64,000 nt of DNA from Nitrospira sp. (GTDB taxonomy: Bacteria; Nitrospirota; Nitrospiria; Nitrospirales; Nitrospiraceae): contig JABMDL010000015.1 of assembly GCA_015903945.1 (NCBI GenBank), forward strand, positions 57,151-121,150, read 5' to 3'. The translations under genes and the position numbers were made by a program. This document shows, piece by piece, positions 11,239-20,262 of this stretch. The notes under the pieces were generated by a model. It ran no database searches and had not been told where the DNA came from. It was given only the letters and a program-made list of their open reading frames with translations. Numbering within the stretch: position 1 is the stretch's first letter; each line of letters begins with the position of its first letter.

Positions 11239-11326
11239 GTCAATTGTTAGCCGTCAATAGGGTTGAAGGCCTGCCGGTTCCTAAAATCTTGTGATCACTT
11301 TTCGTTTGACGAATGACAGCTAACGG
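11239..11326. repeat. Heptad-word element
   Basis: GTCAATTGTTAGCCGTCAATAG ... GTTTGACGAATGACAGCTAACGG arms. Confidence 0.65.
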
Positions 11327-11532
11327 TCGTCCGCCCACGCTGTAGCATCTTGCGCCAGCGGTGAAATGAGCACTGGGGTGTTTCTCGCCAACGTCTTCTT
11401 CTCCTTATCCTGATTCCATATTCGTGATGGATAAGCCTGCGGCAGATTGAAGAGTTTCTCTCATCGACGACCTCAGACAATCTGAAAGAGTGGCATACCC
11501 CTCGCAATGTCGGATGCAGGGGGAGGTTACCT

Positions 11533-11916
11533 ATGCGCCTCACGAACATCGGGCTCGGCCTCGTTATCGCGATTGTGTCGGCCGGATTTGCCGGAGGGGT
11601 TGGTGTGAAGGACCTTTCAGCTGTGACCAAGGAGGGCGATTCGGTCAGCGGACGCGAAATCTATGCGAATACGTGCATCCGCTGTCATGGCATCGACGGC
11701 AAGGGGGCACAGGGAATCAAGCTCGTTCCTCCGCCGGCCGATCTCGGCTCCTCCGCCGTGCAGAACCGGCTCGATGGCACGCTCTTCAAACGCATTCATG
11801 AGGGCAAACCCAATACCGCCATGGGGGCATGGAAACACGCACTCTCCGACGATGAGATTTGGGACGTCCTGGCTTACGTGCGCACGCTCGGGGTCGGCTC
11901 CGAGGAGAAGCCGTGA
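11533..11916 (+). CDS. Mono-heme c-type cytochrome
   Basis: Signal peptide, CIRCHG, IHEGKPNTAMGAWK. Confidence 0.9.
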   Translation: MRLTNIGLGLVIAIVSAGFAGGVGVKDLSAVTKEGDSVSGREIYANTCIRCHGIDGKGAQGIKLVPPPADLGSSAVQNRLDGTLFKRIHEGKPNTAMGAWKHALSDDEIWDVLAYVRTLGVGSEEKP

Positions 11917-12008
11917 AGCTGAATCCATTTGCCGAGAGGTGTCTCTCATAGGCCGACAGCCAAAAGCAGAACGGGTGTTCTGCAAGAACCGATGGAGGAG
12001 GTAGAGTC

Positions 12009-12227
12009 ATGATTTGCAACGTGGGAGGATTCGAAAAGCCGATCCGCATCGTCGGGGGCCTGCTACTTATCGGCGTCGGAGCGTTTGGCGGGCTTTCCGG
12101 TGTTGGGATGGGCGTCGCGCTGACGCTGGGTGTTGTGTTTCTTGCCACCGGAGTGATCGGGTATTGCCCGCTCACGTCTCTGTTGGGCATCAACACGTGC
12201 CACTCGACTTCGGGCGGAAAGAAATGA
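12009..12227 (+). CDS. DUF2892/YgaP-like small membrane protein
   Basis: 72 aa; N-VGGFEKPIRIVGGLLLIG...TGVIGYCPLTSLLGINTC. Confidence 0.85.
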   Translation: MICNVGGFEKPIRIVGGLLLIGVGAFGGLSGVGMGVALTLGVVFLATGVIGYCPLTSLLGINTCHSTSGGKK

Positions 12228-12231
12228 GGTC

Positions 12232-13092
12232 TTGATCATGCGCGGATTGGGGATGGCCGGCATCGCAGCACTCTGTTTGTTCACCCTTGCTGCCGGATGT
12301 GTGCCGCCTCCGCGTGTGGCCGGACAACCGGAGCCGGCGGCCGGGGCTGAACGGGCGTCGGGCATTGATCCGTTGTTTTTGCCGCCTTCACCGGACACCA
12401 TTCCGGGCGACTTGCGGGGCGAAGCGATTCGCCTGGGGTACCTGATGGTGGTCGACACCCGAGCGTATGGCAAGCCCTATGTCGGGAACGCGCTCACCTG
12501 CACGAATTGCCACCTCGATGCGGGGCTGAATCCCAATACCGCGTCGTTCGTCGGTATCAGCCGTCTCTATCCGGAATACCGCGCCCGCGCCGGACGGAAG
12601 ATGAGTCTCACCGACCGGATCAACGAATGTGTCGAGCGGAGTATGAACGGCAAGGCGCTCCCGCCGGACAGTACGAAGCTGGCCGCCATCGTCGCCTACA
12701 TCGATTGGTTGTCGAAGAATGTGCCGTCGGGTAGCACCGTGCCATGGAGAGGAATTCCCCGCATTACGCCGGCCCGTCCTCCGGATCCTTCCCTCGGTAA
12801 GAACGTGTACGCGAAGAAATGTGTGTTCTGCCATGGGACCGAGGGGCAAGGGACAATGGCGGCGCCGCCGGTCTGGGGACCGCGCTCCTACACGATCGGT
12901 GCGGATATGGCGAGGGTCGGCATCGCGGCGTCATTCATCAAGGCGAATATGCCCCGTGGATGGGGATGGACGGTGACGGACGACGAAGCCTTCGATGCTG
13001 CGGCTTACATCAACAGTCAGCCCCGTCCTGACTTTCCGGGCAAGGTCAATGATTGGCCGAAAGGCGAGAAGCCTGCGGATGCGCCGTACTAG
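12232..13092 (+). CDS. TsdA-like diheme c-type cytochrome lipoprotein
   Basis: Lipobox LAAGC; CTNCHLDAGL...RINECVERSMNGKALP and CVFCHG. Confidence 0.82.
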   Translation: MIMRGLGMAGIAALCLFTLAAGCVPPPRVAGQPEPAAGAERASGIDPLFLPPSPDTIPGDLRGEAIRLGYLMVVDTRAYGKPYVGNALTCTNCHLDAGLNPNTASFVGISRLYPEYRARAGRKMSLTDRINECVERSMNGKALPPDSTKLAAIVAYIDWLSKNVPSGSTVPWRGIPRITPARPPDPSLGKNVYAKKCVFCHGTEGQGTMAAPPVWGPRSYTIGADMARVGIAASFIKANMPRGWGWTVTDDEAFDAAAYINSQPRPDFPGKVNDWPKGEKPADAPY

Positions 13093-13112
13093 CAGAAATG
13101 CACACAACTCCT

Positions 13113-13140
13113 CGTCTCTCGTGAAGCGTATCCCGCAGAC
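13113..13140. repeat. Heptad-word element, single arm
   Basis: CGTCTCT CGTGAAG CGTATCC CGCAGAC. Confidence 0.6.
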
Positions 13141-13152
13141 TATTTCGAACGA

Positions 13153-13620
13153 GTGTGGTGCAGGATGAAACTCACAGCGGCTTACCATGGCGGGACTCGC
13201 TTCGACATTACGAGCGGCAAACATCGCATCGTCACCGACCAGCCTGCGCGGGATGGAGGCCAGGATGCCGGAATGAATCCGGTTGAACTGTTCGTCGGCT
13301 CCGTGGCGAGCTGCGTGGCCTACTTCGTAGGCCAGTTTTGTGCGCGACACAATATTTCTCGTGAGGGCCTGAGGGTCGATGCGGATTGGGCAATGGCGGA
13401 GCACCCCCACCGTGTCGGCCGGATCAATCTTGCCGTCCATCTTCCCCATCGAATCACGGCGGAACAACGAGACCGGCTCTTGAAGGTCGCGCACGGCTGT
13501 ACGGTTCACCAATCTATTGCCGTCACGCCCGACATCGCTATCATATTGAACCCGCATTCGCATGAAAAGCCAGATAGGCCGCGAGAGACCAAAGGAGACG
13601 TCGCCTGTAAGTCTTCATGA
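13153..13620 (+). CDS. OsmC family protein
   Basis: GGQDAGMNPVELFVGSVASCVAYFVGQF... Confidence 0.85.
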   Translation: MWCRMKLTAAYHGGTRFDITSGKHRIVTDQPARDGGQDAGMNPVELFVGSVASCVAYFVGQFCARHNISREGLRVDADWAMAEHPHRVGRINLAVHLPHRITAEQRDRLLKVAHGCTVHQSIAVTPDIAIILNPHSHEKPDRPRETKGDVACKSS

Positions 13621-13703
13621 ACAGAAGCGTGGTCAGTTATGGATTGAGATGGAATGTGCGTGTGTGAAAGGAGGCGCCGGGGCAAAGCTAGTGAGGCAGT
13701 GAG

Positions 13704-14005
13704 GAGCATCGAGTAGGTCCGGCGCCATTGCAGCCGGAAAGACGCTCTTTCTCAAGACGGCGCAGCCCGTTGCCTGCGTGATGTGTCACGGCGAGCAGGG
13801 TGACGGAAAAGGTCTGATGGGCGCCGCGTTGGTCCCGCCGCCGCGCAACTTCACGTGCGGCGCGATGATGAAAGATATTCCTGATGGCCAGCTGTCCTGG
13901 ATCATCAAGAACAGCTCGCCAGGAACCGGTATGATGCCGTTTGCCGGTCTGCCTGATGAGCAAGTGTGGCAGTTGGTGCAGTACATCAGGAGTGTGGCGA
14001 AATAA
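13704..14005 (+). pseudogene. 5'-truncated mono-heme c-type cytochrome without signal peptide
   Basis: Frame reads GAIAAGKTLFLKTAQPVACVMCHGEQGDGKG...VQYIRSVAK but is closed upstream by an in-frame TGA, with no ATG/GTG/TTG before the heme motif region. Confidence 0.6.
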
Positions 14006-14035
14006 CACCAACGTGAAGGCTATCTTGTGGGTGAT

Positions 14036-14132
14036 GAGTTGCGAGTTCCGTGTTTCAGGTTTCGATAACGCGAAACTCGAAACTTGGAACTCGGAATCTT
14101 GATGCGAACGACGAGATACGAGAAATAAACCA
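14036..14132. repeat. Heptad-word hairpin element
   Basis: GAGTTCCGTGTTTCAGGTTTCG (14043-14064), 6-nt loop, CGAAACTCGAAACTTGGAACTC (14071-14092); then ACGAGATACGAGA. Confidence 0.8.
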
Positions 14133-14143
14133 AGGAGGCAGAA

Positions 14144-14503
14144 ATGTCGACATTCATCATTTCCGGCAGCCGAGGTACGGACGATCCGACGATGGCGACT
14201 TTGCCGTTCATGGCCGCGAAGGCGGCCAAGGAGCAAGGACACGACGTGGTGCTCTGGCTGTGGAACGAGGCGGTCACCTTGGGGCGGAAAAGCGGCGCGG
14301 ACCATGTGACGGGCGTCAACCTGACTCCGCTAAAAGACTTGCTCGCAGCGGTACAATCGGCCAGTATACCTATCTGGGTGTGCGGGGCCTGCGCGGTGGC
14401 GCGTCAGATCACATCGGCTGATCTGGTGGTCGGGGCCACAATCAAGGGCATGCCGGATTACATCAAGGCGGTCACCGAGCGGGAGCGCAGCGTCGCGTTT
14501 TAA
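14144..14503 (+). CDS. DsrE family protein
   Basis: TMATLPFMAAKAAKEQGHDVVLWLWNEAV...WVCGACAVAR. Confidence 0.85.
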   Translation: MSTFIISGSRGTDDPTMATLPFMAAKAAKEQGHDVVLWLWNEAVTLGRKSGADHVTGVNLTPLKDLLAAVQSASIPIWVCGACAVARQITSADLVVGATIKGMPDYIKAVTERERSVAF

Positions 14504-14517
14504 TCCGGAGCGAAAGG

Positions 14518-15585
14518 GTGGGTTCAATGGGCGCAGAGAACGAGCCGAGCGGCAAATCGAAGAAGAAGGATGAGCGCAGCGAGGTGGATACCAAGGCTAT
14601 GGTCGACAAGGACGGGCGCTTCCTGGCGGATGAATTGGAAACCATTCCAACCGCAATTCCACATCGGGGGGATGGGTATCGCCAGAGGCCCAAGAGCTTC
14701 GGAGAGGAGGTCGCGTATGCGATCGGGGTCGCCGGGCACGCGTTGACGGAAGAGGATCTGACGCGGATCAACACCCGCAAGGGGTTGCTCACGCTCCTGA
14801 AGAGTAAAGATATCGACCTCGAAGAAGTCCGGAAAACATTGCTCTACGAACAGGAGCTGCGCGCGCTCCAGGTCGAACTCGTCCGGCTGCAGCGCTGGGT
14901 ACAGGCGGAAGGACAACGCATCGCGATTCTCGTCGAAGGGCGTGATGCGGCCGGGAAGGGCGGGACGATCCGCCGTTTCACCGAGCATTTGAATCCTCGC
15001 GCCATGCGTGTTGTGGCGCTGCCGAAGCCCAGCGATGAAGAACGAGGCCAATGGTATTTCCAGCGGTATATCCGACAACTCCCGAACAAGGGGGAAATCG
15101 TGTTCTTCGACCGCAGTTGGTACAACCGTGCGGTGGTCGAGCCGGTGATGGGGTTTTGCTCGAAGAAAGACCATCAACGGTTCCTGCAGCAGGTCACGGA
15201 ATTCGAACACATGCTCTACGAAGACGGGGTGACGATCATCAAGTTCTGGTTTTCGATTTCGAAGGAAGAACAGGCCAAGCGATTCGAAGCGAGGCGTCAG
15301 AATCCGCTCAAGCAATGGAAAATCAGTCCGGTCGATGAGAAGGCGCAGGAGCTCTGGGATTCCTACACGCGATACAAAGAGGAAATGTTCAGCAAGACCC
15401 ATACGACGTTCAGTCCCTGGATTATCGTCAAGGCAAACGACAAGCAGGCGGCCCGGCTCGAGAGCTTGCGGTATGTCCTCAATCTGCTGCCGTACAAGGG
15501 GAAGGAAGATGCGGGTATTCGCCTGACCCCGGATCCGAATGTTATTACCCGATTCCACCGCAAGATGGTGGAACTGGATTTGTGA
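14518..15585 (+). CDS. ppk2: Polyphosphate kinase 2
   Basis: VEGRDAAGKGGTIRRFTEHLNPR, FFDRSWYNRAVVEPVMGFC. Confidence 0.95.
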   Translation: MGSMGAENEPSGKSKKKDERSEVDTKAMVDKDGRFLADELETIPTAIPHRGDGYRQRPKSFGEEVAYAIGVAGHALTEEDLTRINTRKGLLTLLKSKDIDLEEVRKTLLYEQELRALQVELVRLQRWVQAEGQRIAILVEGRDAAGKGGTIRRFTEHLNPRAMRVVALPKPSDEERGQWYFQRYIRQLPNKGEIVFFDRSWYNRAVVEPVMGFCSKKDHQRFLQQVTEFEHMLYEDGVTIIKFWFSISKEEQAKRFEARRQNPLKQWKISPVDEKAQELWDSYTRYKEEMFSKTHTTFSPWIIVKANDKQAARLESLRYVLNLLPYKGKEDAGIRLTPDPNVITRFHRKMVELDL

Positions 15586-15722
15586 CGGACGAGCAGCGAA
15601 CGCGTACACAATAGGGCGAATCCTTTTCAGTCCCTCTGTCTCTCACGATCCATCGAATGGAGAGGAAGTGTTTCTCCCCAGATAGGCTGGGTGAGCAACT
15701 TCTCCACCAAAGGAGGCTTGTT

Positions 15723-16244
15723 GTGATTAACAAAGGACTGGTTGCACTTATCTCGATCGCTGCCATCGGATGTAGCGGGGTCACACCCCAAACAGCAGTG
15801 AGCGGGGAACCGACGAGCCCAGCGGTCGGATACGACATTCATGTCCAGGCGCCTCACATGATGGCGGACGGGACGCCGGGCGGTCCGTTCCATCATTACT
15901 GCAAGGGGATTTCCGACAAGATTCTTCAATGTCTGTTGTTTGAATCCACCGATCCCAAGGCTCCGTTGGTCGGCGTCGAGTATTTTGTTGCCAAAGACCT
16001 GACGAGAAAGCTGCCCGCGATCCAGTGGCACCGACATTTCCACGACCACAAGGTCGAAATCGCGACCGGCCGAGTTCAAGTCCTCGATATGCCCGCTGAC
16101 CAAGCCGCGAAAGTGGCGGAGGTCGCAGCAGGAACGGACGGTGTGATCTATCATCTGTGGCAGCATGGGCAGGAATTTCCTGATGGCACGGTGAGCTTCC
16201 CGCAATCCCTCGGCCACAAATTCACCGGGTTTTCTGACAAGTAA
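15723..16244 (+). CDS. DUF1264/OBAP-like lipoprotein
   Basis: GTG start after AAAGGAGG gives lipobox IGCS; HMMADGTPGGPFHHYCKGISDKILQCLLFES; WHRHFHDHKVEIATGRVQV. Confidence 0.75.
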   Translation: MINKGLVALISIAAIGCSGVTPQTAVSGEPTSPAVGYDIHVQAPHMMADGTPGGPFHHYCKGISDKILQCLLFESTDPKAPLVGVEYFVAKDLTRKLPAIQWHRHFHDHKVEIATGRVQVLDMPADQAAKVAEVAAGTDGVIYHLWQHGQEFPDGTVSFPQSLGHKFTGFSDK

Positions 16245-16342
16245 GGTCATCGAAGGGGTGCCGGCTCAGTCTGCTATGGACCGGGCTTGCTCGTGTTCAT
16301 AGGCCAGTGTTCGCGAAATAGTGCAAACCGAGACGGATATCG

Positions 16343-16813
16343 ATGGGGATGTACTTCCTGATCACGGCGTTAGTGGCGGCAGTAATTGGCTCGATGGGAG
16401 CTCCGGTCTTTGGCGCCGACGAGGGCATACTGAGGCCGCGAGTGCCGCCCGACCAAATCGAGCACGTCAAAAGCTGGATGAATCCGCTTCCGGCGACGCA
16501 GGAGACTCTTGAGAAGGGGAAGATGCTGTTCCATGGGAAAGCCTTCTGTGTGACCTGCCACGGAAAAGACGGCAAGGGGTTTGGCGGCGATATCGAGCCG
16601 GGCACGCTCAAGGGTCCCTTGCCCCGAAACTTCACCGATAAGGAGTGGCAATCCGCTCGAACGGACGGGGAATTGTTCTGGATTCTAAAGAACGGCAGCA
16701 AGGGGACGGCGATGGCTCCCTTTGTGCCGCTGATCTTGACGGAGGAAGAGGCCTGGCAGGTGCTGCGCTATGTGCGATCATTCGCAAACGACGAACAAGG
16801 AGTACGACGATGA
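16343..16813 (+). CDS. Mono-heme c-type cytochrome
   Basis: Signal peptide, CVTCHG, WILKNGSKGTAMAPF. Confidence 0.9.
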   Translation: MGMYFLITALVAAVIGSMGAPVFGADEGILRPRVPPDQIEHVKSWMNPLPATQETLEKGKMLFHGKAFCVTCHGKDGKGFGGDIEPGTLKGPLPRNFTDKEWQSARTDGELFWILKNGSKGTAMAPFVPLILTEEEAWQVLRYVRSFANDEQGVRR

Positions 16814-17340
16814 AGCCCAGCGTATTCGCGTTACTCATCACAACGGTTGTGCTTGCCGGATCTCCGGTGGCTGCGGAACGGCACATGATGCAGCCGGTGG
16901 TGCCCGCCGACAAGCTGGCTGAAGCGCGCGCGCTCAAGAGCCCTTTGTCCGATTCCCCGCAAGTCGTCGAAAGAGGGAAGACCATCTATGACGGCAAGGG
17001 CGGTTGTTTCAATTGTCATGGGACGGACGGAGGCGGAAACGGGCCCGCGGCCGCCAAGATGAATCCCGCACCTCGTAATTTTCAACATCATGGATTCTGG
17101 CGCCATCGTACAGAAGGGGAAATTTTCTGGGCCATCAAGCACGGCTCGCCCGGCACGGCCATGATCGGATTCGGCCCGGTGTTGTCCGACGACGAGATCT
17201 GGAGTGTCATCCAGTATGAACGGACGTTCGCGGGCACACATGGACGGGGGAGAATGGGTCACAGGGAAGGGATGGGACCGATGATGGGTGGACGAGAAGG
17301 GATGGAACATCGCGGACGAAGAGGCGGCACAGGCGAGTGA
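16810..17340 (+). CDS. Mono-heme c-type cytochrome with Met/Gly/Arg/His-rich tail
   Basis: ATGA overlap with previous gene; CFNCHG; WAIKHGSPGTAMIGF; tail GRGRMGHREGMGPMMGGREGMEHRGRRGG. Confidence 0.9.
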   Translation: MKPSVFALLITTVVLAGSPVAAERHMMQPVVPADKLAEARALKSPLSDSPQVVERGKTIYDGKGGCFNCHGTDGGGNGPAAAKMNPAPRNFQHHGFWRHRTEGEIFWAIKHGSPGTAMIGFGPVLSDDEIWSVIQYERTFAGTHGRGRMGHREGMGPMMGGREGMEHRGRRGGTGE

Positions 17341-17414
17341 GGGGACGAAAAAGAATTTGAACCGGCCGACGGCGGAGGATATGATTGCAAACGAATCAAA
17401 TCAAGGAGGCCGGC

Positions 17415-17996
17415 ATGAACACATTCTCAATGATCGGAGCAGGGGTCGCCATCGGACTTATTCTGGGCGGCTGTTCGTCGTATCATACGGGCAAGCACGG
17501 GACGCCGCTGCATGCAAAAGCGACGATTACCGGAGCAGGAATTACAGGAGAGGCGTATCTCTACGAAGAATATGAAGGGCGTGTGCGGATCAAGCTGAAA
17601 GTGCAAGGCAGTCCTGACAGTAAACTCACGCCGGGATTGCACGGTATCCATATTCACGAAACGGGAAGCTGCGAACCTTTCGCCTCGGCCAAGGGCCATT
17701 ACGACGGCAACGTCGATGCCAATGTCAATCCGGAGGCGTCAGTTACGCCGGGGCTTGCGAATCACCCCTATCATCTCGGTGACTTGCAGAATCTGTATGT
17801 CGATGAGAGCCGGAACGGCTCGCTCTATACCATCACGAGCCGAGTCACGTTGGCCGATGGGCTGAATACGCTGTTCGACAAAGACGGCAGTGCCTTCATC
17901 ATCCATGAACTTCAAGATAAGTACTTGCCTGATCCACCGACCAAGGATGCGCCAGGCGGGCCCCGGATCGCCTGCGGCGTGATCGTCAAACAATAA
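17415..17996 (+). CDS. Cu/Zn superoxide dismutase-like lipoprotein
   Basis: Lipobox LGGCS; PGLHGIHIHETGSCEP...HPYHLGDL...GGPRIACGVI. Confidence 0.88.
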   Translation: MNTFSMIGAGVAIGLILGGCSSYHTGKHGTPLHAKATITGAGITGEAYLYEEYEGRVRIKLKVQGSPDSKLTPGLHGIHIHETGSCEPFASAKGHYDGNVDANVNPEASVTPGLANHPYHLGDLQNLYVDESRNGSLYTITSRVTLADGLNTLFDKDGSAFIIHELQDKYLPDPPTKDAPGGPRIACGVIVKQ

Positions 17997-18008
17997 CGCG
18001 AGATATCT

Positions 18009-18046
18009 GGGAGCCGGACGCGAATGATCGTTCGGCTCCCGGTTTT
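18009..18046 (+). terminator. Rho-independent-type terminator
   Basis: GGGAGCCGGACG...CGTTCGGCTCCC hairpin followed by GGTTTT, downstream of the SOD gene. Confidence 0.65.
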
Positions 18047-18055
18047 GGTGAGTGC

Positions 18056-18442
18056 ATGAAGCCCCTTCCAATGAAAGATGCTGAGTCGACCCTGTCTCAA
18101 TCGTCTCCAATGGAAGTGTTCGACGTCGGAACTCAGCTCGAATCCCTCCGACGGCAGGACCAGGCCGGACAGGATCGGACCATCATCCTATTGAAGACCG
18201 ACGATCTGCGTCTGATCTTCCGTGCCTTGAGCGCAGGCGCCACGCTCCCCACCCACAAGGCGCCAGGGCCGATCACGGTGCAGGTCTTGGAGGGCCACAT
18301 CGAATTCACCGCCGGGGAACAGACGAAGCCCGTTCGGAAGGGGGAAGTCTTGGCTCTGGATAACGGGGCCCCCCATTCAGTGAAGGCTGTGCAACATTCC
18401 GCCATTCTCATCACAGTCGCGGTCCGTCCGCAGAGTGCGTAA
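18056..18442 (+). CDS. Cupin domain protein
   Basis: AGATLPTHKAPGPITVQVLEGHIEFTAGEQTKPVRKGEVLALDNGAPHSVKA. Confidence 0.85.
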   Translation: MKPLPMKDAESTLSQSSPMEVFDVGTQLESLRRQDQAGQDRTIILLKTDDLRLIFRALSAGATLPTHKAPGPITVQVLEGHIEFTAGEQTKPVRKGEVLALDNGAPHSVKAVQHSAILITVAVRPQSA

Positions 18443-18697
18443 TCCCTCCTTCAGGAAACACCCGACCTTCGTCTGATTGCCCCGTTTTACCCCATCGACC
18501 GGGACGAGCCTGAGTATTCTTGCGTCACACCCCGATCGCATTTCTAAAGTCTTCCCGCCTCAAGTCTTTATTTCATCAAGTATTGCCCGGCGTTGTGAAC
18601 CGGTTCCGATGGCATCGGAATCGCACAGGACTTTTGTGAATCGGACTCATCGGATGTCAGGGAAGAGGTCTGATGATCGAGAAGGGAGGGAACAGTC

Positions 18698-19330
18698 ATG
18701 ACAAAGAGTCGATGGATGGTTGGTGCTGTTGCAGCCGCGTGTCTGGTTGGAGCGGCATCATTTGCCAGCCTGGCGGAGGCGTGCCATGGACACATGATGA
18801 TGCATGGCCAAGCGCAAGGCGCCCATGAGCAGGAGGACGCGGACGAGCATGCCGGGCATTACCTGAAACACCTGCTCAAACATGCCAAAGAGATCGGCCT
18901 GACGCCGGAGCAAATCGGCAAGCTCAAATCCGTGCAGCTGGATTTCAAGCGAGCTGAAGCCAAAATGGAAGGCGAGGTCAAGATTACCGGCCTCGAGCTG
19001 GAGGCGCTCTTGGACGATGAGAAGACCAACCTCTCTGCGATTGCCTCGAAAGTCGATCAGCTGAAAAAAGCGGAAGGGGCGCTTCTGCTCGCCGGCATTA
19101 AAAGCCAACGCGAGGCGATGGCCCTCCTGACGCCTGAGCAGCGGGAAAAAGACCGCGCACATCGTGAACACATGCAGCATGACGGGCAGGGACAGCACGG
19201 AGGCGGGATGGGTCACGGCGGGATGATGGGTGGTATGGGGGGCGGAGCAATGGGAGGTAGCGGGCATGGACAGAGTGGCGGTGATCATGGGAGTGGAGGG
19301 TCCGGTGGAGGACAGCCACACCAGCATTGA
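18698..19330 (+). CDS. Spy/CpxP-like periplasmic protein with Gly/His/Met-rich C-terminus
   Basis: Signal peptide; LTPEQIGKLKSVQLDFKRAEAKMEGEV; repetitive GGGMGHGGMMGGMGGG tail. Confidence 0.75.
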   Translation: MTKSRWMVGAVAAACLVGAASFASLAEACHGHMMMHGQAQGAHEQEDADEHAGHYLKHLLKHAKEIGLTPEQIGKLKSVQLDFKRAEAKMEGEVKITGLELEALLDDEKTNLSAIASKVDQLKKAEGALLLAGIKSQREAMALLTPEQREKDRAHREHMQHDGQGQHGGGMGHGGMMGGMGGGAMGGSGHGQSGGDHGSGGSGGGQPHQH

Positions 19331-19561
19331 AACCGTATACGGTCGTCTCTTGGGAAAAGCCGAGCAAGTATACCCGTTGCCTCTTATGACAGGGACTCAA
19401 TCACTCATGTCCCGGAATTCCCCAATAGTCTCATTTTTCCCCGAGCGCTCGTCCGTACGACTCTGTGAATAACAGCCAATCCTGAGCTCATTCACTCCAC
19501 CTCTCCGGCATGGACTTGGCTTGTACTTTTAGAAAACACTTTCATAACTGGAGGAGCTGAC

Positions 19562-19873
19562 ATGGATAATCAGAACAAAGAATGTTCGGGGCCGGCGATT
19601 GCCCTTGCGTTCCTCGGTGGCGCCATTGTGGGAGCCGTGGCGGGGATCCTGTTTGCGCCCAAGTCGGGGAAGGAAACTCGACGTGCGATCAAGAGTTATG
19701 CCGACCAGACTGAGGAAGAGATCATCGAGAAGGCCAAAGACGTGCGGGCGGCGCTTGATCAGACGATCGAGCGCGGCAAGCATTTCGTAGCCGAGAAGAA
19801 AGCGGATGTCGAAGCGGCGGTGAAAGCCGGCAAGGAAGCGATGAAGGAAAAGATGGAGCAGTGTTGTGGCTGA
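19562..19873 (+). CDS. YtxH domain protein
   Basis: AIALAFLGGAIVGAVAGILFAPKSGKETR. Confidence 0.88.
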   Translation: MDNQNKECSGPAIALAFLGGAIVGAVAGILFAPKSGKETRRAIKSYADQTEEEIIEKAKDVRAALDQTIERGKHFVAEKKADVEAAVKAGKEAMKEKMEQCCG

Positions 19874-19902
19874 AACGGCCATCATGAGGAGGGGGTAGAG
19901 CG

Positions 19903-20259
19903 ATGCTACGGGTCGACGCGATTCGAAAGAAATTGATTACCCAACGGCGCGAGTTGTTTCGGGAAGTGGCCAAGACGGAAGAGGATCTGCGCTGGCTCCA
20001 AAGCGATATCGAGAGCGAAGTGGAGGAGCGGGGGCAGGAGGAGACCATGGTTCGGCTGCTTGATCGCTTGGATGGACGCGCGAAGGCCGAGATCGAGGCG
20101 ATCGATCGGGCGCTCTTCAAGCTGGGGGCAGAACAGTACGGTCGATGCGAGCGATGTGGAAAGGCCATCCCCCAGTCCAGGCTAGAGGCGGTCCCCGCGG
20201 CAGCCATGTGTTTGGCTTGCGAGCAGGCAGAGGAAAATCAGGCGGCGCGGAGGAAATGA
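19903..20259 (+). CDS. TraR/DksA-type zinc finger protein
   Basis: YGRCERCGKAIPQSRLEAVPAAAMCLACEQ. Confidence 0.88.
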   Translation: MLRVDAIRKKLITQRRELFREVAKTEEDLRWLQSDIESEVEERGQEETMVRLLDRLDGRAKAEIEAIDRALFKLGAEQYGRCERCGKAIPQSRLEAVPAAAMCLACEQAEENQAARRK

Positions 20260-20262
20260 CTT

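Noticed and set aside
16281-16300. Possible sigma-54 promoter TGGACCGGGCTTGCT upstream of a cytochrome gene
   Set aside because: GG-GC spacing is 9 nt rather than 10 and the -24 element deviates from TGGCAC.
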